Shown here: positions 16,243 to 24,372 of the stretch, in pieces | Numbering within the stretch: position 1 is the first letter of the stretch | Layout of the letters: each line of letters starts with the position of its first letter | Origin: Psychromarinibacter halotolerans | Lineage (GTDB): Bacteria > Pseudomonadota > Alphaproteobacteria > Rhodobacterales > Rhodobacteraceae | NCBI RefSeq assembly: GCF_029168315.1 | Contig: NZ_JARGYD010000010.1 | Location: 62,001 to 126,000, forward strand | Direction: 5' to 3' | DNA length: 64,000 bases | The notes under the pieces: model-generated | The model's database searches: none | The model's input: only the letters and a program-made list of their open reading frames with translations | What the model was told of the DNA's origin: nothing | Position numbers and translations under genes: made by a program

Positions 16243-17427
16243 TCAGGCCAGCAGGCCGGGGTTGTCGCCCATGTCCAGCGTGGGGAAGATCGTGCGTTCC
16301 AGCGTGGCGCGGTCGATGCCGTGCAGGCCGCGCATCGCCCACGCCGCGTAGGCGCGGACGTCGGCTGTGGGCATCAGGTCGCGCCGGTCGTACAGGTCGG
16401 CTTCGTCGAGGCCCGGCCAGCGCCCGTAGATCCGGCCGCCGCGAAGCGCGCCGCCTGCCATCACCAGCGCGCCGCCGGTGCCATGGTCGGTGCCGCCGGA
16501 TCCGTTTTCGCGCGCTGTGCGGCCGAATTCCGTCATCGCCAGCACCGCCGTCTTCGACCAGTTCGGCCCCAGCCCGTCCTTCAGCGTCAGGATTGACCGC
16601 TGCAGCACGTCGAGCGCGGTGGTCAGCGCCCGTTTCTGGTTGCGGTGGGTGTCCCAGCCGTTCAGCGAATAGGACACGATCCGGGCATCCTCGTTCATCC
16701 GTTCGGCGGCGAAGGCGGCCAGCGGTTCCCGCCGGGCGCCGCCCGGCAGCGGCGGCAGCGTCTCGTGGCCGATCTCGGCGGCAAGATCCAGCGCGCTGCG
16801 GCCCGCGGTCGAGAACAGCGGATCGGGGGCGTAGATCTGTTCCAGCAGCAGCTGGGCCTGCGGCGTGATCTCGATCTCGGCCTCGGGCGTCCACTGGTAG
16901 ACCGGCGCATCGCCGCGCAGGATGCGCATTTCCTGCCGACCGACGGCGAAGGCGGTGTGCGCCTCGGTGCCCGGCATCGCCTGCAGCAGTCGGTTCAGCC
17001 AGCCGTCGCGCTGCGCCGCGAGGGCCACGTCCATGCCGGTCCCGGCCTCAAGCAGATCCTGCCCGTCGAAGTGGCTGCGCTTGTCCCGGTACGGGGTCGA
17101 AACCGCCTGCGCGAAGCCCAGTTCGCCCGCCTGCCACAGTGGCATCAACGGCGCCATCGCCCGGTGCAGCACGAAGCCGCCGCCCAAAGGCAGGCCGGTT
17201 TCGGCGGCGCGGCGGCCCAGCGTCGGGCGCAGCACGGCGTAGGCCGGGTCGCCCACCGGGGCCAGCAGGTCCAGCCCGTCCATCGCCCCGCGCAGTACGA
17301 TAACCACCAGCCGCGCGTCGCCCGGCGTCGCGGCCAGCGTCATCGTCGACATCAGCGGGTGCGCCGCCGCCGAGCAGGCCACGCCAAGCCCGCCTTTCAG
17401 CATCCCGCGCCGGGTCAGATGTGTCAT
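16243..17427 (-). CDS. DUF1501 exported protein
   Basis: The 394-residue protein has a Tat-like signal (LTRRGMLKGGLGVA, then a hydrophobic core ending near AAT). The family is distantly related to alkaline phosphatase/sulfatase folds; SGGTDHGTGGALVMAGG near residue 310-325 is its best-conserved stretch. It starts 11 bases after the DUF1800 stop and is co-transcribed with it. The pair is widely conserved, but no biochemical role is firmly known to me; secretion and work on an extracytoplasmic polymer is a plausible guess. Confidence 0.9.
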   Translation of the reverse strand: MTHLTRRGMLKGGLGVACSAAAHPLMSTMTLAATPGDARLVVIVLRGAMDGLDLLAPVGDPAYAVLRPTLGRRAAETGLPLGGGFVLHRAMAPLMPLWQAGELGFAQAVSTPYRDKRSHFDGQDLLEAGTGMDVALAAQRDGWLNRLLQAMPGTEAHTAFAVGRQEMRILRGDAPVYQWTPEAEIEITPQAQLLLEQIYAPDPLFSTAGRSALDLAAEIGHETLPPLPGGARREPLAAFAAERMNEDARIVSYSLNGWDTHRNQKRALTTALDVLQRSILTLKDGLGPNWSKTAVLAMTEFGRTARENGSGGTDHGTGGALVMAGGALRGGRIYGRWPGLDEADLYDRRDLMPTADVRAYAAWAMRGLHGIDRATLERTIFPTLDMGDNPGLLA

Positions 17428-17438
17428 GCCCCTGCCCC

Positions 17439-18827
17439 CTATCGCCTGTTGAATTCCGCCGAGGCGAGCGCAAGGCCCAGCCCGTCCTCGCGCGTTTCGG
17501 CGCGCGACACCGCCTGCAGCAAGCGGCCCGACACCGCATCGCCCAGCAGGTCGCGCGCGAAACGGTCGGGCTGCAGCCCCTTGACCGGGACGCTACGCAC
17601 CGTCGCCATCGCCCATGTGATCCGCTGCGCAAGGCCATAGGGCTGGACCCATGCCGCTGCCTCGTCCGGGAAGCCCGATGGGTCGGCGGGTCCGAGATAG
17701 CTTTGCCCCATCGCCACCAGCGGGCGCATCAGCCAGTCGCGTCCGCGTCCGTACTTGGTACGCAGGATGTCGGCGCCGCTCAGCCCGAGGCCGCGCATCG
17801 CGCTGGCCAGCAGTTCCTGCGGAAGCTTCACCTTGGCGCCGAACCCCGACCACGCGGCCTTATGTTTCAGCATCGCGCCGTAGACGGCCAGCAGGTCGCC
17901 GCCGGTGTCGCGCCATGCGGTTTCCATCGTCGCCACCAGCGCCGGGTCGGGCGTGTCGGCGGTGAAATGGGCGGCGATCTTGCGGCTGACATGCAACGCG
18001 GTCGCCGGGTGTACCGAAAGGTCATCAAGCGCCGCGTGGATGTCGCCCAGCTTGGCTTTGCCCTTGCCGCCGTAACGCACGCCCAGCACAGTTTCCGCCC
18101 CCGGTTCGGCCCATTTGGATTTGAACACGGTGGCGGTGTCGCGTTTCAGGTTGAAGGTCAGCCCGGTCAGAAGTTCCGCGAACTCGGTCACATCGGTCTG
18201 GGTATAGCCCGCGCCCACCCCCAGCGTGTGCAGTTCCAGCACTTCGCGCGCGAGGTTCTCGTTCAGGCCACGCCGGCCCTTGGCGTTGGCCTTGCTGTTC
18301 GGTCCCACCGAGGTTGTCTGGTCCAGAAACGCCAGCATCACCGGATGCGTCACCGCCGCCTTCAGCAGATCGGCGAAGCGGCCGGCGATGTGGGGGCGGA
18401 TCGCTTCGTCAAGGAAGGCGGGCCCGCACGCGTGCGACTGCCGTCCCTTGGTGCGGGTGGCGAAGTGGTTGGCCCAGAAATGCACCAGCCGTTCGCGGAA
18501 CGGGGTGTCGGTGTCGGCGATGCGGGCGAAGTCGGTCAGCAGCCCGTGATACTGCGCCGCGCGGATCGTGCGCCACGCCGCCTTGCGCCGCGCATCGGCG
18601 CCGGGGACGTCCTTGCGCAGGTCCCTCTGGGCCGCGAGATAGTCGGCGCCCATCGCGGCGGCCTCGGGCAGGCCCGCCTTGGGAAACGCCCTGCGCATCC
18701 GGTCGGGGCCGGTCAGCCCCCGAAGCATCGCGCGGCGGCCCGTCGCCGCGTCGCGGGCGGGAAAGCCATAGCCGAAACGGATCAGTGCGTAAGTTTCCGG
18801 CCCGATCGGGCCGTCGAACACGGTCAT
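17439..18827 (-). CDS. DUF1800 family protein
   Basis: The 462-residue protein has the DUF1800 layout: RFGYGFPARD near the N-terminus, then HFWANHFAT near residue 165 and NENLAREVLELHTLGVGAGYTQ around 227-248, the hallmark of the family. No clear signal peptide is visible, although its partner DUF1501 has one. It is upstream of DUF1501 in a two-gene operon. The function is not established. The start at 18827 is the first ATG; a slightly later one cannot be excluded. Confidence 0.9.
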   Translation of the reverse strand: MTVFDGPIGPETYALIRFGYGFPARDAATGRRAMLRGLTGPDRMRRAFPKAGLPEAAAMGADYLAAQRDLRKDVPGADARRKAAWRTIRAAQYHGLLTDFARIADTDTPFRERLVHFWANHFATRTKGRQSHACGPAFLDEAIRPHIAGRFADLLKAAVTHPVMLAFLDQTTSVGPNSKANAKGRRGLNENLAREVLELHTLGVGAGYTQTDVTEFAELLTGLTFNLKRDTATVFKSKWAEPGAETVLGVRYGGKGKAKLGDIHAALDDLSVHPATALHVSRKIAAHFTADTPDPALVATMETAWRDTGGDLLAVYGAMLKHKAAWSGFGAKVKLPQELLASAMRGLGLSGADILRTKYGRGRDWLMRPLVAMGQSYLGPADPSGFPDEAAAWVQPYGLAQRITWAMATVRSVPVKGLQPDRFARDLLGDAVSGRLLQAVSRAETREDGLGLALASAEFNRR

Positions 18828-18956
18828 GTGCCTGCCCAGACCTGCTTGCGTCGGTGCCTGCCGCCCCGGTTCCAGCCGGGGCGCTTCGGCGCGATCCTAG
18901 CAGAGCCGCGCCCCGCACCACAGTCACAATGATGGCAAGCCCGTGCCCCGGCGGCG

Positions 18957-18976
18957 GCCCGCCCTGAGGGGCGGGC
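18957..18976. terminator. GC-rich hairpin downstream of aspS
   Basis: GCCCGCCC and GGGCGGGC pair perfectly around a TGAG loop, 17 bases past the aspS stop. No T-run follows, so it may be a 3'-stabilising hairpin. Confidence 0.45.
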
Positions 18977-18992
18977 GCGCGGGCCGGTGGCG

Positions 18993-20774
18993 TCAGTCCT
19001 GCGGGATGATCCGCAGGCCGAGTTCCATCAGCTGGTCGCTGGTGGGGTCGGACGGCGCCTGCATCATCAGATCCTCGGCGCGCTGGTTCATCGGGAACAG
19101 CATCACTTCGCGGATGTTGTCCTCGGCCGCCAGCAGCATGACGATCCGGTCGATACCAGCGGCGCAGCCGCCGTGCGGCGGGGCGCCGAAGCGGAATGCG
19201 TTGACCAGACCGCCGAACCGCTTCTTCACCTCGTCCTCGCCGTAGCCGGCGATTTCGAAGGCCTTGAACATGATTTCGGGCTTGTGGTTCCGGATCGCGC
19301 CGGACACCAGTTCATAGCCGTTGCAGGCAAGGTCGTACTGAAAGCCGCGCACGGCCAGCGGATCGCCTTCCAGCGCCTCCATCCCGCCCTGCGGCATCGA
19401 GAACGGGTTGTGTTCGAAGTCGATCTTGCCGGTTTCCTCGTCCTTTTCGTAGATCGGAAAATCCACGATCCAGGCGAAGGCGAAGCGGTCCTTGTCGGTC
19501 AGGTTCAGGTCCTCGCCGATCACGTCGCGGGCCTTGCCGGCCACACGCTCGAACGACTTGGGCTTGCCACCAAGGAAGAAGGCTGCGTCGCCGACGCCAA
19601 GGCCAAGCTGCTGGCGGATCGCCTCGGTGCGCTCGGGGCCGATGTTCTTGGCCAGGGGACCTGCGGCTTCCATCTCGCCGTCCTTGTCGCGCCAGAAGAT
19701 GTACCCCATGCCGGGCAGACCTTCTTTCTGGGCGAAGGCGTTCATGCGGTCGCAGAACTTGCGGCTGCCGCCGTTGGGCGCGGGGATCGCGCGGATCTCG
19801 GTGCCGTCCTGTTCAAGGATCTTGGCGAAGATCGCGAAACCAGAGCCGGCGAAATGCTCGGACACGTCCTGCATCTCGATCGGGTTGCGCAGGTCGGGCT
19901 TGTCGGTGCCGTACTTCAGAGCCGCTTCCTTATAGGGGATCTGCGGCCAGTCGCCGGGCGCGTCGACCTTCTTGCCGCCGCCGAATTCCTCGAACACGCC
20001 GGCGATCACCGGGCTGACGGTGTCGAACACGTCCTGCTGGGTGACGAAGCTCATCTCAAGGTCGAGCTGATAGAAGTCGGTGGGCGAGCGGTCGGCGCGC
20101 GGGTCCTCGTCGCGGAAGCACGGCGCGATCTGGAAATACTTGTCGAAGCCCGACACCATCAGCAGCTGCTTGAACTGCTGCGGCGCCTGCGGCAGCGCGT
20201 AGAACTTGCCGGGGTGCAGACGCGACGGCACGAGGAAGTCGCGCGCGCCCTCTGGGGACGACGCGGTGATGATCGGCGTCTGGTATTCGCGGAAGTTGAT
20301 GTCCCACATGCGCTTTCGGAAGGACGCGACCACGTCCGAGCGCAGCGTCATGTTCTTCTGCATCACCTCGCGGCGCAGGTCGAGGTAACGATACCGCAGG
20401 CGGGTTTCTTCCGGGTATTCCTGATCGCCGAACACCATCAGCGGCAGTTCCTCGGACGCGCCGAGGATTTCGATGTCGCGGATATAGACCTCGATCTCGC
20501 CGGTGGGCAGCTTCGCGTTCACAAGGCTTTCGTCGCGGGCCTTCACGGTGCCGTCGATCCGGATACACCATTCCGAGCGCACCTTCTCGACCGACGCGAA
20601 GACCGGGCTGTCGGGGTCGCACAGGACCTGCGTCACGCCGTAATGGTCGCGCAGGTCGATGAACAGGACCCCGCCGTGATCTCGCACGCGGTGGACCCAG
20701 CCGGCAAGGCGGACGGTCTCGCCCACGTTTTCCTTGGTCAGTTCGGCGCAGGTATGGCTGCGATAAGCGTGCAT
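18993..20774 (-). CDS. aspS: aspartyl-tRNA synthetase
   Basis: The 593-residue class II synthetase of bacterial type has an N-terminal OB-fold anticodon domain (residues 1-105, with VRLAGWVHRVRDHGGVLFID), then catalytic motifs 1-3. Motif 2 is FRDEDPRADR and motif 3 is AAGIDRIVMLLA near the C-terminus. The inserted GAD domain lies about 290-420. The start MHAYRSHTCAEL at 20774 is family-typical. Whether it also charges tRNA-Asn cannot be judged without the gatCAB and asnS context. Confidence 0.97.
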   Translation of the reverse strand: MHAYRSHTCAELTKENVGETVRLAGWVHRVRDHGGVLFIDLRDHYGVTQVLCDPDSPVFASVEKVRSEWCIRIDGTVKARDESLVNAKLPTGEIEVYIRDIEILGASEELPLMVFGDQEYPEETRLRYRYLDLRREVMQKNMTLRSDVVASFRKRMWDINFREYQTPIITASSPEGARDFLVPSRLHPGKFYALPQAPQQFKQLLMVSGFDKYFQIAPCFRDEDPRADRSPTDFYQLDLEMSFVTQQDVFDTVSPVIAGVFEEFGGGKKVDAPGDWPQIPYKEAALKYGTDKPDLRNPIEMQDVSEHFAGSGFAIFAKILEQDGTEIRAIPAPNGGSRKFCDRMNAFAQKEGLPGMGYIFWRDKDGEMEAAGPLAKNIGPERTEAIRQQLGLGVGDAAFFLGGKPKSFERVAGKARDVIGEDLNLTDKDRFAFAWIVDFPIYEKDEETGKIDFEHNPFSMPQGGMEALEGDPLAVRGFQYDLACNGYELVSGAIRNHKPEIMFKAFEIAGYGEDEVKKRFGGLVNAFRFGAPPHGGCAAGIDRIVMLLAAEDNIREVMLFPMNQRAEDLMMQAPSDPTSDQLMELGLRIIPQD

Positions 20775-20865
20775 CGTCGGTCCTCTGGATCAGAGCTGGA
20801 AAGCACGCGCGATACACCGCGCCCGGCCCCGGAAGTCAAGAGAGCGAAAAAAATGCACATGACGC

Positions 20866-20891
20866 GGAACCTTTCGGCGGCACGGTGCGTT
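20866..20891 (+). promoter_or_regulatory. EcfG-type (general stress sigma) promoter before cfa
   Basis: GGAAC (20866-20870) and CGTT (20888-20891) are 17 bases apart, an exact match to the alphaproteobacterial EcfG consensus. It is 167 bases from the cfa start, which implies a leader of about 160 nt. Confidence 0.5.
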
Positions 20892-21004
20892 AAAGCATGT
20901 CGGGTTAATGAAAAGTTAATATTGATTTCTGGACAAGTGCCCGACCTAGTCGCAAGCTTTGCTTGTTTCTAATGCATTCCGCGTCGCCTTGCGGGTCGCA
21001 GAAA

Positions 21005-21051
21005 CCCCCAAGGCAGCCTCCGGCCGGTCAGCCGGACTGCGGGATTGGGGG
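21005..21051 (+). promoter_or_regulatory. cfa leader hairpin masking the ribosome site
   Basis: CCCCCAA (21005-21011) pairs with TTGGGGG (21045-21051), GCAG (21013-21016) with CTGC (21037-21040), and TCCGGC (21019-21024) with GCCGGA (21031-21036). The outer right arm is the Shine-Dalgarno of cfa, seven bases before the ATG. Confidence 0.6.
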
Positions 21052-21057
21052 TGAAAA

Positions 21058-22302
21058 ATGTATGAAAAAATCTTCGACCGAATGCTGCGGACACTCATGC
21101 GGCAGGGCAACTTCCGTGTCACCTATCCGGATGGCGGCACGAAATCCTATGGCGACGGCAAGGGAACGGCCGTCCATGTCACCGTTCACGACAAGGCCAC
21201 GCTGAAGCAACTGGCGCTTAATCCGGAACTCGGTCTTGGCGAAAGCTACATGAACGGCACGCTGACGATCGAAAATGACGACATCTACGGCCTGCTGACG
21301 CTGGCCATCGTCAACATGCACGCGGGCAACGCGCCGGGCTGGATCGCCTCGGCCGGAAAGCTGCGCAATGGGCTGCGCTGGATCGCGCAGAACAACCCGG
21401 TGGGCAAGGCAAAGGACAACGTCGCGCATCACTACGATCTGTCCGGCCAGCTGTACGATCTGTTTCTGGACACCGACAAGCAATACAGCTGCGCCTACTT
21501 CGAACGTCCGGACATGACGCTGGAAGAAGCGCAGGTCGCCAAGAAACGCCACATCGCCAAGAAGCTGTTGATCGAGCCGGGCATGACCGTGCTGGACATC
21601 GGCTGTGGCTGGGGCGGCATGGGGCTGACGCTGGCGCGCGAATACGGTGCGAAAGTGGTCGGCGTGACCCTGTCCGAGGAACAGCACAAGATCGCCCGCG
21701 CCCGGGCCCGCGCCGAGGGGCTGGAGGATCAGGTCGACTTCCGCCTGATGGATTATCGCGACGTGACCGAAACCTTCGACCGCATCGTGTCGGTGGGCAT
21801 GTTCGAACACGTCGGCGTGCCGCATTACCGCGAGTATTTCTCGAACGTGCGTGACCGGCTGGCCGAGGACGGCGTCGCGTTGATCCACTTTATCGGTCGC
21901 ACCGACCCGCCCGGCGCCACCAACCCGTGGGTGACAAAGTACATCTTCCCGGGTGGCTACTGTCCGTCGATTTCCGAGTCGATGAAGGCGGTCGAGAAGG
22001 AACGGCTGTACACCTGCGACATCGAGGTCTGGCGGCTGCACTATGCCGAGACGCTGAAGCACTGGCACGATCGTTTCATGGCGAACCGCGACCGGGTCGA
22101 AGCCCTGTACGACGAACGGTTCTGCCGCATGTGGCGGTTCTATCTGGTGGCCTGCGAGCTGACGTTCCGGCTGAACGACCAGTGCGTGTTCCAGTACCAG
22201 CTGGCCCGCAAGCAGGAAGCCGTACCGCTGACACGCGATTATCTCTACCGTGACGATGTCGAACCGGTCCGCGCGCCGGTCGCGACCCACGCGGCCGAGT
22301 AA
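21058..22302 (+). CDS. cfa: cyclopropane-fatty-acyl-phospholipid synthase
   Basis: The 414-residue enzyme uses S-adenosylmethionine to turn cis double bonds of membrane phospholipids into cyclopropane rings. The SAM motif VLDIGCGWGGMG lies at 178-188, preceded by the family block AHHYDLSGQLYDLFLD and QYSCAYF (142-148). The N-terminal 110 residues are the lipid-binding domain. Cyclopropanation usually protects membranes in stationary phase or acid stress. A possible EcfG promoter and a hairpin over the Shine-Dalgarno suggest control at two levels. A CTAG palindrome pair follows the stop. Confidence 0.95.
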   Translation: MYEKIFDRMLRTLMRQGNFRVTYPDGGTKSYGDGKGTAVHVTVHDKATLKQLALNPELGLGESYMNGTLTIENDDIYGLLTLAIVNMHAGNAPGWIASAGKLRNGLRWIAQNNPVGKAKDNVAHHYDLSGQLYDLFLDTDKQYSCAYFERPDMTLEEAQVAKKRHIAKKLLIEPGMTVLDIGCGWGGMGLTLAREYGAKVVGVTLSEEQHKIARARARAEGLEDQVDFRLMDYRDVTETFDRIVSVGMFEHVGVPHYREYFSNVRDRLAEDGVALIHFIGRTDPPGATNPWVTKYIFPGGYCPSISESMKAVEKERLYTCDIEVWRLHYAETLKHWHDRFMANRDRVEALYDERFCRMWRFYLVACELTFRLNDQCVFQYQLARKQEAVPLTRDYLYRDDVEPVRAPVATHAAE

Positions 22303-22317
22303 ACATCTGGCGTAGAG

Positions 22318-22335
22318 GGATTTTCTAGAAAATCC
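22318..22335. repeat. 18-bp CTAG-centred palindrome
   Basis: GGATTTTCTAGAAAATCC is a perfect palindrome with no loop, 16 bases after the cfa stop. Its left half recurs at 61899. Confidence 0.75.
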
Positions 22336-22341
22336 TGACGG

Positions 22342-22365
22342 GCACGATCTTCTAGAAGATCGTGC
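22342..22365. repeat. 24-bp CTAG-centred palindrome
   Basis: A perfect palindrome with half-site GCACGATCTTCT, six bases after the previous one and sharing the TTCTAGAA centre. Its right half recurs at 61908-61918. Confidence 0.75.
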
Positions 22366-22456
22366 GCCGCAGCCCTGCCCAACATTCGCGCTTGCCAGCC
22401 GGCGTCTCCTGCGGCCAGTCTTTCCCGGGGACAGATGTCTTGGGGAGGCACGCATC

Positions 22457-23542
22457 ATGACACAGGCCAAGGCAGCCGTCTGCCGCGCGTTCGGCGAACC
22501 GCTCGTGATCGAGGACATCACGCTGGCCGATCCCGCCCCCGGCGAGGTCGAGGTGCGGATCGCCGCCTGCGCGGTCTGTCATTCCGACATATCCTGCGCC
22601 GATGGCGGCTGGGGCGGTGACCTGCCCGCCGTCTACGGCCACGAGGCAGCGGGCCGTGTCACGCGGGTCGGCACAGGCGTGTCGGGCATTGCCGAGGGCG
22701 ACACCGTGCTGGTGACACTGTTCCGCGCCTGCGGCCAGTGCCCGTCCTGCGTCGACAACCACCCCGGGGCCTGCCAGACCGTCACCGACCGCAGCGACCA
22801 CCCGATCAGCGGCGCGGATGGCACCCCGTATGCGCAAGGCGTCCGTACCGGCGCCTTCGCAGAAGCGGTCGTCGTGGACCAGTCGCAACTGGTGCCGATC
22901 CCGGCGGATCTGCCGATGGACGCCGCCTGCCTTCTGTCCTGCGGAGTGATCACCGGCATCGGTGCCGTGGTGAACAGCGCCGGGCTGCGGGCCGGCCAGC
23001 GCGCGGTGATCATCGGCGCCGGGGGCGTCGGGCTGAACGCGATACAGGGCGCCCGGATCGCAGGCGCCTCGCATGTCGTGGCGGTGGACATGGTGCCCGA
23101 GAAGCTGGACATCGCGATGGAATTCGGCGCCACCGCCGCCGTGCTGGGCACCGGCGAGCGTCCGTGGTCGCAGGCCAAGAAGATCATGGGCGGCGGCGCG
23201 GATCACGTCTTCGTCGCGACCGGCGCCATCGCAGCGTTCGACACGGCGGCGCGCTACCTTGGATTTCACGGCAAGATGACCATCGTCGGGATGCCGCATT
23301 CCGGCCAGACCACCCGCTATGAACCCGTTGTCGTCGCCGCCACCGTGCAGCAGATCCTTGGATCGAAGATGGGCGACGGCGTGCCCCGGCGCGACATTCC
23401 GTGGATGATCGACCTGTACCGGCAGGGCCGCCTGAAGCTCGACGAACTGGTATCCGGCCGTTATCCGCTGGACGCCATCAACGAAGCGATCGCCGACACG
23501 CGGACAGGGTCCGCGAAACGCAACGTGATCGTGTTCGACTGA
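22457..23542 (+). CDS. zinc-dependent alcohol dehydrogenase (MDR family)
   Basis: The 361-residue medium-chain dehydrogenase has the catalytic zinc ligands C41 and H62-E63, and the structural zinc cysteines C92, C95, C98 and C106. The NAD-binding IIGAGGVGLNAIQGA follows near 190. Conserved blocks resemble class III/AdhC-like enzymes, including formaldehyde or aryl alcohol dehydrogenases, but the glutathione-type insertions are not obvious. It stands between cfa and the PRC-barrel gene with no substrate clue. The start follows GGGGAGGCACGC by a few bases. Confidence 0.92.
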   Translation: MTQAKAAVCRAFGEPLVIEDITLADPAPGEVEVRIAACAVCHSDISCADGGWGGDLPAVYGHEAAGRVTRVGTGVSGIAEGDTVLVTLFRACGQCPSCVDNHPGACQTVTDRSDHPISGADGTPYAQGVRTGAFAEAVVVDQSQLVPIPADLPMDAACLLSCGVITGIGAVVNSAGLRAGQRAVIIGAGGVGLNAIQGARIAGASHVVAVDMVPEKLDIAMEFGATAAVLGTGERPWSQAKKIMGGGADHVFVATGAIAAFDTAARYLGFHGKMTIVGMPHSGQTTRYEPVVVAATVQQILGSKMGDGVPRRDIPWMIDLYRQGRLKLDELVSGRYPLDAINEAIADTRTGSAKRNVIVFD

Positions 23543-23618
23543 CAGCCGCACAGGCACGCGGCCTGTCCGGCACCAGACATGCGCCAACTTCCGCCGCGCC
23601 GCAGCGTGCGACAGGGTC

Positions 23619-23644
23619 GGAACCGCCTTGCTGTACCATCCGTT
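23619..23644 (+). promoter_or_regulatory. EcfG-type promoter before the PRC-barrel gene
   Basis: GGAAC (23619-23623) and CGTT (23641-23644) with a 17-base spacer, 33 bases before the start codon. Confidence 0.55.
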
Positions 23645-23676
23645 GACTCCCCGGATATGTGAGAGGAGGCAATCCC

Positions 23677-24021
23677 ATGACCACGACAGCAATCATCTCG
23701 TCCGACCGCGTCAACGGCACCAATGTCTATGCCCGCGACGGCGAAAAGATCGGCCACATCGACCACCTGATGATCGACAAAAGCTCGGGCCGTGTGCCCT
23801 ATGCCGTGAGGCATTTCGGCGGGTTTCTTGGCCTTGGGGAAGAGGAATACCCCGTGCCGTGGGAAAAACTGACCTACGACACGGCCAAGGACGGCTATGT
23901 TACCGACATCACCCGCGAACAGGTCGAAGGCGCGCCGCGCTCTGACAAGGATTGGCATGGCAACCGCGATTACGAACAGCGGCTGCATGACCACTACCTT
24001 GTGAACCCCTACTGGATGTGA
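23677..24021 (+). CDS. PRC-barrel domain protein
   Basis: The 114-residue protein has a PRC-barrel fold at about residues 10-75 (NGTNVYARDGEKIGHIDHLM, then YPVPWEKLTYD), and a C-terminal tail rich in charged and tyrosine residues ending VNPYWM. Such stand-alone proteins are often part of the general stress response in alphaproteobacteria; the promoter upstream agrees. The ATG at 23677 follows GAGAGGAGG. A structured 350-bp region follows. Confidence 0.9.
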   Translation: MTTTAIISSDRVNGTNVYARDGEKIGHIDHLMIDKSSGRVPYAVRHFGGFLGLGEEEYPVPWEKLTYDTAKDGYVTDITREQVEGAPRSDKDWHGNRDYEQRLHDHYLVNPYWM

Positions 24022-24025
24022 TCGC

Positions 24026-24122
24026 GGGCCGGGGCCATCCGGCAGGCGCCCCCCTGCCCGGCCCAGCCCAAGATCGCGAAGGCCCTTCCCCGGATGGAGT
24101 CAGTCCCGTTCGGGGGAGGGCC
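24026..24122 (+). terminator. two hairpins after the PRC-barrel gene
   Basis: GGGCCGGG (24026-24033) pairs with CCCGGCCC (24057-24064). A second stem, GGCCCTTCCCCG (24081-24092) with CGGGGGAGGGCC (24111-24122), has one G-T pair and is followed by GCAGGTTTTG. The second is the likelier terminator. Confidence 0.5.
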
Positions 24123-24204
24123 GCAGGTTTTGCCGCACTGTGTCGGCCTTGGATCGCTGCGGTTGAGTGTGCCAGCGGCAGCACACCAAACGGGAAACAA
24201 TGCC

Positions 24205-24332
24205 CTAATTAAGTCTCATTCTGTTTTTAATTTAACGACATAAGGCGCCTGTTTGGCGCTTTCTCAGTAGTGTGAGTATGCCCTTTTTTCCGCCTCAACT
24301 TGACAGGTCGCGTCCCGCGCGGCCTGTTTTTT
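24205..24332 (+). ncRNA. candidate small RNA with terminator
   Basis: The region between the PRC-barrel gene and the convergent peptidase gene has an AT-rich patch at 24204-24242. A hairpin GCGCC-TGTTT-GGCGC (24245-24259, then TTTCTC) follows. A strong rho-independent terminator, ACAGGTCGCG / CGCGGCCTGT (24303-24327), is followed by six T. The terminator is on the plus strand and has no protein gene of its own to end. Start, size and expression are guesses; it could simply be a distant second terminator. Confidence 0.28.
24303..24332 (+). terminator. strong plus-strand rho-independent terminator
   Basis: The stem ACAGGTCGCG / CGCGGCCTGT, with one G-T pair and a TCCCG loop, is followed by TTTTTT. 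It lies 280 bases past the nearest plus-strand stop codon. Confidence 0.88.
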
Positions 24333-24372
24333 GTTGGACAAGACCGGCTTTTTCCAATGGCTGGACGGACGC

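Noticed and set aside
18987..20972. A 661-residue open frame opposite aspS
   Set aside because: Shadow of the aspartyl-tRNA synthetase gene, without a recognisable domain.
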